Assembly (NCBI GenBank): GCA_026397475.1
Contig: JAPLUT010000008.1
Location: 1 to 64,000, forward strand
Reading direction: 5' to 3'
DNA from: a candidate division SR1 bacterium
GTDB taxonomy: Bacteria > Patescibacteriota > Gracilibacteria > Absconditabacterales > Absconditicoccaceae
Length of the DNA stretch: 64,000 nt
The position numbers and the translations under genes are program-made. Below are positions 39,702 through 53,979 of the stretch, piece by piece. The notes below the pieces were generated by a model that was not told the origin of the DNA, did not search any database, and was given only the letters and a program-made list of their open reading frames with translations. Numbering within the stretch: the first letter of the stretch is position 1; each line of letters starts with the position of its first letter.

Positions 39702-39800
39702 ACTACTATATATAAAGGATAAAAAATCATCCCAATATAGTAGTTTTTTGTCTCAAGGATTCAACCAAATAAAATTGATGCATATAAAATAGATTAAGAT

Positions 39801-39829
39801 TTGACAAAGCGCCTGATTTGCAATATAAT
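39801..39829 (+). promoter_or_regulatory. Consensus promoter of the P-type ATPase gene
   Basis: TTGACA, 17 bases, TATAAT: an exact match to the housekeeping consensus. The ATG follows 75 bases downstream of the -10 element. The remaining gap (39702-39903) shows nothing else. Confidence 0.85.
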
Positions 39830-39903
39830 TAAATATATCTGAATATATCCAGATATAGGAAGTTTCGCATTTCAATGTTTCATCTCCTTAGTCGTATAAA
39901 AAC

Positions 39904-42693
39904 ATGACAAAAAACATCCCTTATTATCAATTAGAAGTTTCAGAAATTTTTGAAAAATTAAAAACTTCTCAAGAATGAATATCTACTGAAGAAGTAAAAT
40001 TAAGAAGAGGGATTTACGGTAAAAATACCCTTGCTGAGCTTCATCACGAATCAAATTTTCATAAATTTCTTAAGCAGTTTAAAGATGCCCTGATTATTTT
40101 ATTGATTATAGCCACATTGATTTCAGTATATTTGCAGGATTATAGAGGAGCGATGATTTTAGGTATACTTCTTTTTATTAACGCATGTATAGGATATATT
40201 CAAGAAGCGAAAGCAGAAAGGATAATGCAGGCACTCAAAAAAATGCTTCATCCTGTAGCAAAAGTAAAAAGAGATGGAAAACTTATTGAAATAAATGTAT
40301 CGGAACTTGTGCCTGGCGATGTCGTGTTTTTAGACGAGGGAGATAGTGTTCCTGCGGATCTGAGAGTTATCGAAGAAATGAATCTACAAACCAACGATTT
40401 TTCTTTGACAGGAGAATCTAGTCCTGTAAATAAATATATGCATGCTATTAAATGAGATGCGGATGTTGGACAAAGACATAATCTACTTTATATGTGAACA
40501 ACAGTATCAACCGGAAGTTGATATGGTGTGGTATTTTCAACAGGAATGGAAACAGAGTTGTGAAGAATTGCTTCACTTTCGCATGAGACAATTCCAGGAA
40601 CTACTACATTACAAAATGAAATGCAAAACATTTCCAAAAAAGTAATTATAGGAACAATTATAATATGTATTATTTTAGTTATTGTCGCATTATTATTGCA
40701 CTTTTCTGTAAGAGATGCTTTTATGTTTGCAGTAGGTATTGCGGCCGCAATGATTCCTGAGGGATTGCCTGCTGAGGTAAGTATTGCGTTGAGTTTAGCT
40801 TCGTGAAGATTAGCAAAAAATAATGCCTTAGTAAAACAATTAGGATCCGTTGAAACGTTAGGATGTATAAATGTGATTTGTAGTGATAAGACATGAACCT
40901 TGACCAAAAATGAGATGACCGTCAGAAAAATTTTTGTTTGATGAAATGTTTATGGAGTTACCGGAAGTTGATATGATGGACAAGGAAATGTGTCGCTTGA
41001 TGATATTAAGGATATAGATGCATGATTTAAAAAAGAATGGAATCATTTTTTTCTTGGATGTTTTCTTAATGCGCATGCAAAAATTAATCCACCCGATGCA
41101 GAGCATCCATTGTGGTATGCTCTTGGAGATCCTACTGAGGCAGCATTAATTGTTCTCGCTAAAAAAGTAGGATATGATATAGAGCATGAAGATGTACAAT
41201 ACCCTGAGGTATATGAGTTTGGATTTGATTCCGTGAGAAAAATGATGTCGAGTATCCGTAAGGTTGGTGATGAAACTATCGCATACGTTAAATGAAGTCC
41301 TATAGAAGTTCTTGAAAAGTGTTCTTTGTATTATGACGGGAAGACGATTAGAAAAATAACACAAAAAGATAAAGATAAAATACTAGAATCTGTGAATGCT
41401 TTGGCAAGTCAGGCAATGAGAAACCTTGCTATTGCATATAAACCGATGATAAATGCTGAAAGTAAGTATACCATGGAAGGTGTGGAAAGTGATTTAATAT
41501 TTTTATGAGTTGCAAGTATTATTGATCCTCCAAGAGAAGAAGTTGCCGCAGCTATTGTTGCTGCTCATGCCGCGCATATCAAAGTAGTTATGATTACCTG
41601 AGATTCTGATTTAACAGCTGAAGCTGTCGGAAAAACTATAGGGATCATAAAAGAAGGTACAGATCTCTGTGTGATTTCCTGAGATAACATCAGACAACAA
41701 TCAGACATCCAGCTTCTCAAAGATATGCAACACGAGTGTGTGATATTTTGTAGAACCTCACCAGAAGATAAATTAAGAATCGTTGTCCTTCTCAAAACAA
41801 ACGGAAATATCGTTGCAGTAACGGGAGATGGAATCAATGATGCACCAGCACTTAAACTAGCAAATATCGGCGTAGCTATGGGAAAGATAGGAAGTGATGT
41901 TGCAAAGGAAGCGTCTGAAATTATCTTGCTCGATGATAGTTTTGCTACGTTAGTATATGCAATTAGAGAGTGAAGAATTATCTTTCAGAACATAAGAAAA
42001 TCAGCTATTCTGGCTGTGGCTTCAAACGGTTGAGAGCTTTTCGTTGTACTATTTAGTTTGTTTGTGGGAATGAGTTTTGGCGTTCCTCTTGCAATCAGTG
42101 CAGTCCAAATTTTAATGATTGATCTGATGGCAGAACTGATACCGATTACTGCGTTGACTTGGGACCCTCCAGCGAAATGACTCATGGAAGCGGAACCTAG
42201 AGATGTAGAACAACATATTTTCAATAAACCAATTATTATAGATTGGTTGTGGTTTGGATTGCTTATGTGAGGAGTGTGATTTATAAATTATATCTTATAC
42301 TTTATATTTCACGGATTGTCTCTGCATGGGATAAATACCGCATCAGCAGCGTATGCTACTGCTAATGCAGTTACGTATACAAGTATTATGGCATGTCAGT
42401 ATGTAAATATTTTCTCACTGAGAACAGCATCAAATGAATCTATATTTACTTCTTATTTGTGGTCAAATAAAAAATTATTACGAGCATTTTTAATAAGTTT
42501 ATGATGAATTTTAATCCTTTTATATGTTCCTGTAATTCGTGATTATTTAGCATTTGGGTCTATGACGCTTAGTGATTGGTTGTTGCCTATTTGTTGAGGA
42601 ATTTTTTTCTTGCTTATACGTGAGGCGCAAAAATATTTTAAAAGAAGAAGTAGTAAAAAGATTGTTTTAGAATCAGAGGTTGAGGTGATATAA
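39904..42693 (+). CDS. P2-type cation-transporting ATPase
   Basis: A 929-aa ion pump of the P-type family. Motifs in order: [11 protein letters not shown] (actuator TGES), [15 protein letters not shown] in membrane segment 4, phosphorylated Asp328 in CSDKTGTLTKNEM (its Gly is TGA), [55 protein letters not shown] and [20 protein letters not shown]. Ten membrane segments are likely. Segment 6 reads [12 protein letters not shown], nearer to the IDLGTD form of Na/K-type pumps than to the NLVTD of calcium pumps. The ion is not certain. Confidence 0.92.
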
Positions 42694-42797
42694 TTTCATT
42701 TGATGCGTACTGAATAAAACAAAAGTAAGTACCCTATCAATCAATAAAAAAAAGGGTATATACCAGATGATGATTTTATTTTTTTATCAAAACAACG

Positions 42798-43382
42798 ATG
42801 AGAAAAACACTAGAAAATCTTACTAAAGCATTCGTAGGAGAATCGCAAGCAAGAAATCGCTATGCGATTTATGCAAGCGTAGCAAGAAAAGAATGATACT
42901 TACAAATAGCTGAAGTGTTTGAAGAAACTGCTGAACAAGAAAAAGAACATGCGTCACGATTTTTTAAAATGATCCAGTCCGTCAAAGCAAAGCTTGGTGA
43001 AGATATGGGTGAGATACTTGTAGATACGGCAGTATTTGTAAAGATCGGAACGACATTAGAAAACCTTCAATATGCTATCGATGGAGAAACACATGAACAT
43101 ACTATGATGTATCCCGAAATTGCTAAGATAGCTCAAGAAGAATGACTTCCAGAAATAGCTGCAAGAGTCCTTGCTATATCTCATGCAGAAGAACATCATG
43201 CAGAAAGATATCAAGCAATACGTGAGCAATTGTCCGCAGGTACTTTAGCTTCAAAAGCTGAAGACATCGAACGAACATGCACTAAATGTGGATATGTACA
43301 TAAGTGAAAATTTCCTCCAGAAAAATGTCCTTCCTGTGATCATGAAAAAAACTATTACATAGTTAAATCTGAAAAGTATTAA
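42798..43382 (+). CDS. Rubrerythrin
   Basis: A 194-aa rubrerythrin, a peroxide-reducing di-iron protein. The ferritin-like part has FVGESQARNRYAIYASVARK, FEETAEQEKEHASRFF, GETHEHTMMYPEIAK and LAISHAEEHHAERYQAIRE, giving the Glu/His iron ligands. The C-terminal rubredoxin domain has CTKCGYVHKGKFPPEKCPSC with two CxxC pairs. Length is typical. It suggests a cell exposed to oxidants but adapted to low oxygen. Confidence 0.93.
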
Positions 43383-43392
43383 AGCATTATAG

Positions 43393-43427
43393 AAAAAATC
43401 TCCTACATGAGTGTAGGAGATTTTTTT
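43393..43427. terminator. Bidirectional terminator after rubrerythrin
   Basis: AAAATCTCCTACA, loop TGAG, TGTAGGAGATTTTTTT. It lies between the convergent rubrerythrin and SLH-like genes and has A and T runs on both sides. Confidence 0.88.
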
Positions 43428-43445
43428 AATTCATACATAATATGA

Positions 43446-45248
43446 TTATCTAAATTCAGTATATACTCTTCGCATGGTGAGCATTACTCGTCCTCTTACT
43501 TCTAACATAAACGGTGTAGAGATGTTGTTCATAAGCCCTGCAAGTTTGAGTGCCTGCAAATGCTTCACGTAGTAAAGTTTTCCATTTGTTGTCCCATATG
43601 CTGTTTTCCATAAGAACCTAGATATAACAGTACCAAACTGTGCTCTAGGAACTCTTTGATAAGGATTGAAGACGTCCTGTGGAATGGTTCCTTCGGGCTC
43701 TAGTCCCATAAATCCATATTCACATGCCTTTTTAATATAATTTTTTGTTTCTGCTGTCTCGTTTGTAATGTCACTAAATGTAGCACATTTTGAATTATTG
43801 ACCATGATTCATGTTCTAACAAATACGTTTTCTGCAAAGTTTACCATCATCTTTGCAAGATCTTTTCTAAGCAAGGTACCATACATATCTACATTTACAC
43901 AATCAGGTATCGTTGTGATGTGGAAGTAGTATGCAAAGTCATACGCTCGGTTAAACTCTGTTGTATATGTTGTACATCATCAGGTTATTATAGGGAGATT
44001 ATGCTGTCCTCCTTCACAAGTATCATCATAATAACTTGGAGAGTAATCTATGCCGGAAGGGTTTGCGCCTGGGAGATTGTTGTTTGACCCTGTGATATAT
44101 AAACAATTGTCAGGTGGTAATGTTGTTCATCAACCTCATCATCAACCTCATCATCCTGGATTTGTAATGGCTGCTCCAGAAGATACTCCTGCAAAGTATC
44201 ATAAATAATTTACACTAAACTGACAACGTCTCTCTGCATTCAAAGTACATGTTGTAGAAGGAGAGTTTCATTGTCGTGTCGTACCATCTTGTGATCTATA
44301 GAGATAAATAATGTTTCCAGATTGTCCAAGAGAGACAAAAATATCTACAACAAACATTCATCAACTCGTCACTAAAGTTGTGCCTGTCGCTCCTGCTTGT
44401 AGAGAAAAATAAATAGATCAGCTAGCAGGTAATCCCACTTCTCAAATATTTGCGACTCATGTTCATGAGGCAGGTGTCGGAGGAAGAACGCTGCCATTCC
44501 AACTATCTCAAGAAGAGGTAAACTGTCTTCCAGAAAACAATACATAGTCATTGGATCATGATGCAAAAACAAAGGTATAATTATTTGCCAATGTTGTTGC
44601 ATTGCCAAGATGTATTGCACCAGAGATGGCCGATATTCATTCATAAATAATATTATCAATGATGTGTCCAATGCTTCCATTTGCATCCCAGACATAGTGG
44701 CTGAGGATGTAATGAGTGCCGACGCTTGCAAATAATGAAGTCCCTGAGTAAGTTCCCAAAGGCAGTCCTCACGTAAAATTGTAGGCTACTCCTGCCAATA
44801 AAGTATATGTTGTTCCTCTCCAGTTATGGGTAATTTGTCCATGTACCACTCTCGTAAAGTCTCATTCACAACGAGTAAAAAATCATCAACTTAGCGCCAA
44901 TCCATTATATGATGCATCAAGATTTCTCAATATAATTAAACTGGATTCATCCAAGGGTCGGACTCTATTTCCTCTTTGGGAGTTAAAATAATATCCTCAT
45001 AGCTGACCCGAACATATTTTTTGTTGTCAATTATTAAGTGTTATTGTTTCTCAGGTGGTAAGTAGTGTTTCGTGGTTGATTAAAAATACTCATTGAAAAT
45101 CATTGCCTCTAGTGTTGAAATGTACCGTAGAGAATTCATCAGTCATAATTGATGATTCAAGAGGGAAAGTGTCTGCCTTGATAGATGATACGGCTATCGT
45201 GGTCAGTACGGCAAGTACTATAATAAATGATACTATCTTTTTTTCCAT
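43446..45248 (-). CDS. Secreted protein with C-terminal SLH-like region
   Basis: A 600-aa exported protein. The signal peptide is MEKKIVSFIIVLAVLTTIAV followed by SSIKA. The body is rich in Gly, Ser, Thr and aromatic residues, with a run of ten Gly codons (44127-44156), seven of them TGA. The last 190 residues fit S-layer homology repeats: YGTLLRKDLAKMMVNFAENV, CATFSDITNETAETKNYIKK with ACEYGFMG, and QRVPRAQFGTVISRFLW. SLH repeats anchor proteins to cell-wall polymers. It starts 48 bases after the adhesin stop, so the two probably form an operon. Confidence 0.82.
44127..44156 (-). repeat. Poly-glycine tract coded mainly by TGA
   Basis: Ten consecutive Gly codons: GGA, TGA, TGA, GGT, TGA, TGA, TGA, GGT, TGA, TGA. 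It lies in frame in the middle of the SLH-like protein, probably as a flexible linker. Confidence 0.9.
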
Positions 45249-45296
45249 AGAGCGGAATATATTTTATGATAAACGCATTAAATTCATTATTGTTTA

Positions 45297-48200
45297 TTAA
45301 TGACATGTTGCTAAGTGATCGTCCATTCTCATTCAAACACTTCAACTTCCTGCACTATTACAGAAACAATATTGTTGGTTTGCTGAGTCATAATATAATG
45401 TTCCTTCGGGATAATCAGTTGTATTACTACATACATTCACAGCAGTAGAAACGGCTTTAATACCACCAGCTACGGTAAGCATTGCTCATGGAGCAGTTGA
45501 TCCTGTTCCTATTCCAACTTTTCAATTTGTTAAAACAGTCATTGCATTTTCTCTATTTCATCCTGTTCCTATTCCTATTTCAAATATACTCGTATAAAGT
45601 CAGACATTATATCTTCCTATTGCCATAGAATAATCTCCGCTTGTTGTTCCATAAAACCCCATTGCTGTAGAATAGTTTCCTTCGGCATAAGCAGAATATC
45701 CGATTGCTGTAGAATTATATCAAACTGAGTAGGATTCATATCCTATTGCTGTAGAGAAGTCTGCAACCGCATGTGCTTTATATCCCATGGTGGTAGAATA
45801 TGATCATTCTGCTGTTGTATCACTTCCCATAGCTGTAGAGTAATTTCCGATTGCACTTGTGTTTGTTCCCATCGCCATAGATTCTTGTCCATTCGCTGTA
45901 GTGCTATTTCCCATAGTGGTTGATCCACTTCCATTCGCTGTTGTATTATTTCCCATCGCTAGAGAAAATTGTCCATTCGCCGTAGTAGCATTTCCTATCG
46001 CCATAGAATTAGTCCCGACTGCTGTAGTGTTGTTTCCCAATGTTGTGGAGTATCCTCCAAACGCAAGTGTTCCGATTCCCATTGCCATAGCATACGTTCA
46101 AAGGGATTGGTTATTATATCCCATCGCCATAGAAAACTTGACGCCATTCGCTAAAGAAAACTTTCCAATCGCTATAGCATCAGAAGCAATTGCTTGTGTC
46201 CTAGTACCCATTGCTATTGCATCATCTCCTGTAGCTTGTGCGCTAGCGCCCATTGCTATTGAGTCATTCCCATTTGCATGTGCACCATTACCCATCGCTG
46301 TAGAAGAAACTCCATTTGCATGTGATGAGTATCCCATCGCCGTGGAGTAATCTCAGAATGCTATAGTGTCATAACCCATCGCTGTAGCGACGGTTCAGCT
46401 AGCTATAGTGCCAGATCCCATCGCGGTAGATCCCCATCAATGTGTTGTCGTATTAACTCCTATTGCTGTGGAGTAATCTCCATATGTTGTAGCGCCATTT
46501 CCTATTGCTAGAGAATACAGTCAGTTTGTTGTCGTATCGTTCCCCATCGCTAGAGAATAGCCTTGTTTTGCAGATGCTTTATATCCCATTGCTGTTGAAA
46601 ATATTCCATTTGCGTTTACACCGTTTCCTTTGGAAATAACTCCATTGCTGTGGATACTTCCACTTACTTCAAGGGCATATCCTGCTGATATGCTATTCGT
46701 TCAAATAGCTACCGCTCCAGAGTTATAATAAATACTAGGCCCAGCTCACACTAGTAATCGTAGCGAAGTTCATGTACTCGCAGAACCGCCTGTAGGCCAA
46801 GTTGTTCTACAATCGCCCAACATACAAAGTGTATTAAAGTTACCTGTTCCATTTACTTCAAATGTATATCATGGAGCTGCTGTTGCGATACCAATTCTTC
46901 AGTTGTTTAAAACGGTCATTGCATTTGCTTCATTTCAAAATCAACTTCCTATTCCTATTTCAAATACGCTTCCGGTAAGTCAAATATTATGTGCACCTAT
47001 CGCTAGAGAATAATCGCCATTACTTATGGTGTCACTTCCCATTGTCATAGATGCAACCCCATTTGCTTGCGTATTGTATCCCATTGCAATAGATGCGACA
47101 CCATTTGCGATTGTGCCATTTCCCATCGCTAGAGAATTTCTTCCACTTGCGCTTGTGGCTTCTCCTATTGCTGTAGAATAATCTCCTCACGCTATTGCTC
47201 CTTTTCCTATTGCCATAGAGCTATCTCCATTTGCTTGTGAGCTAGATCATCATGCGATAGCATATGATCAATTCGCCTGAGTACTTCATCCCATCGCTGT
47301 AGAAACATATCATATTGCGCTTGATCCTATTCCCATAGCTACAGATGCTTGTCCATTTGCTTGTGTCCAGTTTCCCATAGCCGTAGAGTACGCTCCACTT
47401 GCGCTTGTATTGTATCCCATCGCTGTAGAAAAATTTCCACTTGCTATTGTATATTCTCCCATGGCTGTTGAAGAGCCGCCACTTGCAGTTGTGTTATTTC
47501 CCATAGCTGTTGAATAATCTCCCTGTGCAGTTGTATTATTTCCCATGGCTGTTGAAGAGCCGCCACTTGCAGTTGTGCTATTTCCCATAGCTGTTGAAAA
47601 AACTCCATTCGCATGGGTATTGTATCCCATAGCTGTTGATTGATTCCCATTAGCTATTGAATCATATCCGATCGCTATAGAAGAGTCTCCATTTGCAGTT
47701 GTATGATATCCCATTGTTATAGAGTAAGATCATCTTGCATAGGTATTGCTTCCCATTGCTGTAGATCGATTTCCTCATCATGTCGTATTGTTTCCCATCG
47801 CTGTTGAAAAAAATCCTTGTGCATAAGTATTGTTTCCCATTGCCGTAGAAGAGTCTCCATACGCCATAGTGCCAGATCCCATTGCTGTAGATCCCCATCC
47901 ATTTGCAGTTGTATTGTTTCCCATCGCAGTAGAATAATATCCCTGTGCTATAGTGCGATTACCGATTGCTGTAGAGTAGTCTCCATTTGCTTGTGTATCT
48001 TTCCCCATCGCTGTTGAAAATATTCCATTTGCGATTGCGCCATCTCCTTTGGAAACAAATCCATTACTGTGAATGCTTCCACTTACTTCAAGAGCGAATC
48101 CTGCAGTTACACCACTTGTTCCGATAGCGACAGCTCCAGATTTATAATAGATATTCGCGCCTGCTCACAATAACCATAGTGATGTTCATGTGCTTGCAGC

Positions 48201-49424
48201 ACTTCCTGTAGGCCAAGTTGTTCTACATACCCCCAACATACAAAGTACATTAAAATTACCGGTTCCATTTACTTCAAAGGTATATCATGGAGCTGTTGTT
48301 GCGATGCCCACTCTTCAGTTATTTAAAACCGTCATTGCATTTATTTGTCCAAAATCAGGATTTCCAATACCTATTTCAAAGATACTATTAGTGACTCCTA
48401 TGTTGTAGTTTCCTATGGCAAGAGATCATGTCCCTATTGCCACTGTTGTATCTCCCATCGCTGTGGAATAATTTCCCTGCGCGCTTGTGTTGTTTCCCAT
48501 AGCAGTAGAATAATTTCCTAATGCATTACTAGTACCCATTGCTGTAGAGTAGATTCAACTTGAATATGCTGCTCCTATGGCTGTGGAATAATCGCCAACT
48601 GCAGAACTTTGTCCGATTGCTGTAGAATAAATTCCATATGCCCAACTTTGTCCCATGGCAGTAGAATAAGACCCTATCGCCGTAGAATATTGTCCCATCG
48701 CTGTGGAGTAATCTCCCATTGCTTCCGTGTTTTCTCCCATTGCTGTAGCGCTTACTCATGTGGCTTGAGAGCCATTACCCATGGCAGTAGAATAATTCCC
48801 GTTTGCTCTTGTTGCATTACCCATTGCCGTAGACGTATCGCCATTTGCTTTTGTGCCATTACCCATTGCCGTAGAGTACGCTCCACTTGCTATGGTATTT
48901 GTTCCGATTGCTGTAGAATTATATCATTTCGCTTGTGTTGAATTTCCGATTGCTGTAGAGTAGTCTCAATTTGCATGTGCACTATTACCCATCGCTAAAG
49001 AATTACTTCAAAAGGAAATATCTCCATATCCGATTGTTGTAGAAAAATCTCAATATGCCGCACTCCAGTTTCCTATGGCTATAGAATATGTTCCTCATAC
49101 CCATGTTCCATTTCCCATCGCTGTAGAGTAGTCTCCCATTGCCGTGGTACCATTTCCTATTGCTGTTGTATTTACTCCTGATATAGCTGCTCCAACGCCT
49201 TTGGTGATAAGTCAGTTGCTATATATGCTTCCATCAGTTCATTCCAAGATGATCCCAGTAATCCCACTCGCTGATCAGTCATCAGAAAGTACGATACGTT
49301 GGATGTATTGGACAGAGTTTAACAATGTCGTATCTATGTTTGTGGTGCTTGCGTATACGCCAAAAGTGCTGACAAGAAGTCCTCCAGCAAATAGAGCAAG
49401 GTATTTTAATTTATTCGTCTTCAT
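45297..49424 (-). CDS. Giant adhesin with YadA-type head repeats
   Basis: A 1375-aa surface protein. It starts MKTNKLKYLALFAGGLLVST and FGVYAS (signal peptide). Most of the length is a 14-residue repeat of the form STAMGNNTTANGGY, the head motif of trimeric adhesins such as YadA and Hia (A-x-G-x-x-S/T-x-A-x-G). Three non-repeat cassettes interrupt it, each with NAMTVL.NG.VGI and YTFEVNGTGNFNVLCMLG, near 48400, 46980 and 45600. The C-terminus has YPEGTLYYDSANQQYCFC and ends without a membrane beta-barrel. The partner SLH-like protein may anchor it. TGA glycines run throughout. Stop is TAA at 45297. Confidence 0.85.
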
Positions 49425-49596
49425 CGTTTTCGTACGATAAGCAATAAAAATTGTAATAGTTTCTAATCTCTTATATAGTATACCCAGAAAGTATTTTGTG
49501 TCAAAATGCAGGTAGTTTGAGAACTGTTTTTTGTTGACTTCTTGTTTTAAATATGTAAGATATCCGTCTATATTTTTCATTTTTTGTTGCTTTCTT

Positions 49597-50502
49597 ATGA
49601 AAATATCAAATACACCTCTTGTATCTGTCATCATGCCTAGTTATAATGGGGCTAGATTCATAGAGGAGGCCCTATTTTCCGCACTTAATCAGAAATACCC
49701 AAATATGGAATTTATCGTGGTAAATGATGCTTCCACGGATGCTACTTCAGAAATTATTATGGCTCTCCAAGAAAAAGATGAGAGAATTACTCTGCTCAAT
49801 AATCCATCAAATCAAGGAATAGCAAAATCACGCAACAGATGAGCGTCTGTAGCAAAAGGAGAATATATTGCAGTTTTAGACTGTGATGATATATGGATTG
49901 ATCCGTATAAAACGGACAAACAAGTTTCTTTTCTAAAAAAAAATCCAGACACGGGGTTCGTAGGGACAAACAGCATTACCAAAATGTTACGCCAGGGGAA
50001 TCCTATATATTACAAATCTAATCGTGATAAATCAGATAAAAAGATAAGAGAGAATATTCTGTCGATCTGCCCCTTTCTTCATTCATCAGTAGTATATAAA
50101 AATATGTACGATACTATTGGCTGATACCCAGAAGATATTCTTTATGCTGATGATTACGGATATTGGCTCAAGGCAGGAAAATATACAAAATTTGCCAATA
50201 TCCCAGATTATACAACGCTCTATCATTCGCGTCATGACAATACTAGCCAGACTCATCATTGGCATCAGTTAAAGGAAAGCATCAAGTTGTCATGGAAACA
50301 TAGAAATGATTATTCAAATACCATTAAATATCTGGCTCAGACACCCTACTACGTTTCCCGTTCTTTGTTAGCCAAACACCTGGAAAAACATTTTCCTTGT
50401 TTAAAAGATGAAATTAGTAAAATGATAGGAAGGCCAGCATATAATTCATTTCAGGACAATGATGAAATTTCTCGTCTTATGATTAATGTGCAGAAGGGGT
50501 AA
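49597..50502 (+). CDS. Family 2 glycosyltransferase
   Basis: A 301-aa GT-A fold transferase. It starts LVSVIMPSYNGARFIEEALF, then MEFIVVNDASTDATSE, NQGIAKSRNRGASVAKGEYI, and the metal-binding VLDCDDIW (DxD). The acceptor-side YADDYGYWLKAGKY fits family 2. It probably adds a sugar to a surface polysaccharide or glycoprotein; the adjacent adhesin is a possible substrate. I chose ATG 49597 because the upstream extension is unlike the family. Confidence 0.88.
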
Positions 50503-50505
50503 GCT

Positions 50506-50620
50506 TCCTCACCTTCTGCTCTCTGGCGAACAACCTCACCCCACCTCTCCTATCAGAGAGGGGTGCTATAATAACTAGTAACCTCTTTGATAGGAGAGGA
50601 ACCGAAGGTGAGGTTGAAAA
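50506..50620. repeat. Long inverted repeat between the glycosyltransferase and dnaK
   Basis: CCTCTCCTATCAGAGAGG on the left pairs with CCTCTTTGATAGGAGAGG on the right with one mismatch, and CCTCACCTTC pairs with GAAGGTGAGG. Each arm (an 18-base hairpin unit, AACC, then GAAGGTGAGGTT) has the same plan as the palindromic repeat at 7676-7800. The 314-base gap holds this repeat, then the dnaK promoter. Confidence 0.75.
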
Positions 50621-50720
50621 GAAAAAAAAGAAAAAATAAATTAAAATAAAAATTATATAGCAATTCACAAGCAGGAAAAACTCTCCATAGCACCCAAGTA
50701 AAAATACTGCTCAAAATCTC

Positions 50721-50748
50721 TTGCATTTTTTCGTAGCATGATTATAAT
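50721..50748 (+). promoter_or_regulatory. Promoter of dnaK
   Basis: TTGCAT, 16 bases, TATAAT. The start codon lies about 68 bases after the -10 element. No CIRCE element is present in the leader. Confidence 0.65.
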
Positions 50749-50816
50749 ATACGTGCTATCCTTTTTTTAGCATACAAAATTTACTAACCTTTTTTACATA
50801 TTTATCATTACAAACA

Positions 50817-52712
<1,896 letters not shown>

Positions 52713-52730
52713 ATATTTTTACTAAAATAA

Positions 52731-52757
52731 AAAAACCACCTTCGGGTGGTTTTTTTA
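52731..52757 (+). terminator. Terminator of dnaK
   Basis: AAAAACCACC, loop TTCG, GGTGGTTTTTTT. It starts 19 bases after the stop codon and may also serve the convergent gene. Confidence 0.9.
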
Positions 52758-52774
52758 GCACATATTTTTTTAGA

Positions 52775-53308
52775 TTATTTTTCTAATGTTTCTTTCAGCT
52801 CATTTCCAGTATCTCCAACTATCTTATCTTTATATCTTAGAAGTAGAGCTTGATTAACTTTTTCGTACAGGTCCTCATAGTTAGGAATCTTGAATCTATT
52901 TGAAAATTCTTTAACGGTGAATCTTTTTATTTCAGGTAGTAATACAGTAATCCCCGCAGTAGTGGTTATCAAAAAAACACTTTCACCTTCATTTCTTCTA
53001 AATGTCGCATAAAAACATAAAGGACGACTTGGTCCGAGACTTCATATGTACAATCAATAAGATTCTGATTTATGAAAGTCAGTATTCAGGGCCTGGCATT
53101 CAGCTACGAGTAAGGGAGTGTTAGCTTCTTTAGTTATCAGGGCTATTTTTGGATCAAGCAATATATTCTCGAATCCTCTACAAAGGTCGGTCAATAATTT
53201 TTCTTGTTCCGATTTTTCATCGACGGGAGTAGTATCGGGAGGCAATAATTTATCTAGCTCTAATAATTTATCTACTTCTTCTGGAATTACATAATTTTTT
53301 ACTGCCAT
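52775..53308 (-). CDS. Hypothetical protein
   Basis: A 177-aa protein: MAVKNYVIPEEVDKLLELDK, then PPDTTPVDEKSEQEKLL. The central part (SRPLCFYATFRRNEGESVFL) and ITTTAGITVLLPEIKRF look like a compact beta-rich domain. The C-terminus is helical. No signal peptide, membrane segment or known family was recognised. One TGA glycine at 53054-53056 joins the two halves, and one more lies nearby. Confidence 0.65.
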
Positions 53309-53434
53309 AATTAAAATATAAGATATAAATTATTATAATAAATAATTGTATTGTTTTCAAAAAATTTGTCAAATCTTTTGACAAGAGAGCGCATAAAGAT
53401 ATTACTAATGAAATTTTATTTCATCTAGTTTCTT

Positions 53435-53974
53435 ATGGATTTTCAAATACTTACATTGATAAATAATTTCTGACATGGGACACGATTGGATACTTTTTCA
53501 CAAATAATTTCTCGAAATCGATGTATGATTTTGATTCGAGGTATAGCTATTACTGTTGCAATTATTCTCAAAAAAAAGTCTTGGAAATTTGTGCTATTTA
53601 GTTTCATTCTCGCAGGGACATTATTTTATACGATATCTGAAATAGGCTTCAAGACTATTCTTGTTCAAGAAGTCGGAGTCAGGCCGAGACCCTATGTAGC
53701 CCATGCGACGATAATCAAACCGATAGGAAAAAATTATTCAGATTCATCTTTTCCTTCAAGTCATATGGTCCTTACGGTGGCGATGATTACGGTATTCATT
53801 ATATTATTTCCCGCAGTTCGACCCTATGCGATTCTCTATGCTTTGCTTATGGCGTGGAGTAGAATGTATAATGGGATGCATTATCCGAGCGATGTGATTG
53901 TAGGAACGATGATAGGAATTTTATGTGGACGATGAGCTGTAGTTTTAAGTAAGAGGGTTTTTCTTTCAGAATAA
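53435..53974 (+). CDS. PAP2-family phosphatase
   Basis: A 179-aa integral membrane phosphatase of the PAP2 superfamily. The three active-site blocks are GVRPRPYV (end of KxxxxxxRP), SFPSSHMVL (PSGH-like) and SRMYNGMHYPSDVIVG (SRxxxxxHxxxD). About five membrane helices are likely. It may recycle undecaprenyl diphosphate or act on phosphatidic acid. TGA codes Gly near residue 13 and at the C-terminus. Confidence 0.88.
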
Positions 53975-53979
53975 AAAAA

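Noticed and set aside
45859-46350. 163-aa plus-strand ORF and other ORFs opposite the adhesin
   Set aside because: They are mirror images of the Gly/Ala/Ser repeat frame and have the same 42-base periodicity without independent features.
43446-49424. One single ORF for the adhesin and SLH-like protein
   Set aside because: The same frame has TAA stops at 45297-45299, 45294-45296 and 45264-45266, and a new ATG with a signal peptide starts at 45248.
50743-50775. Inverted TGCTA-N9-TAGCA near dnaK as a CIRCE operator
   Set aside because: CIRCE is TTAGCACTC-N9-GAGTGCTAA; here the arms are short and in the opposite arrangement.
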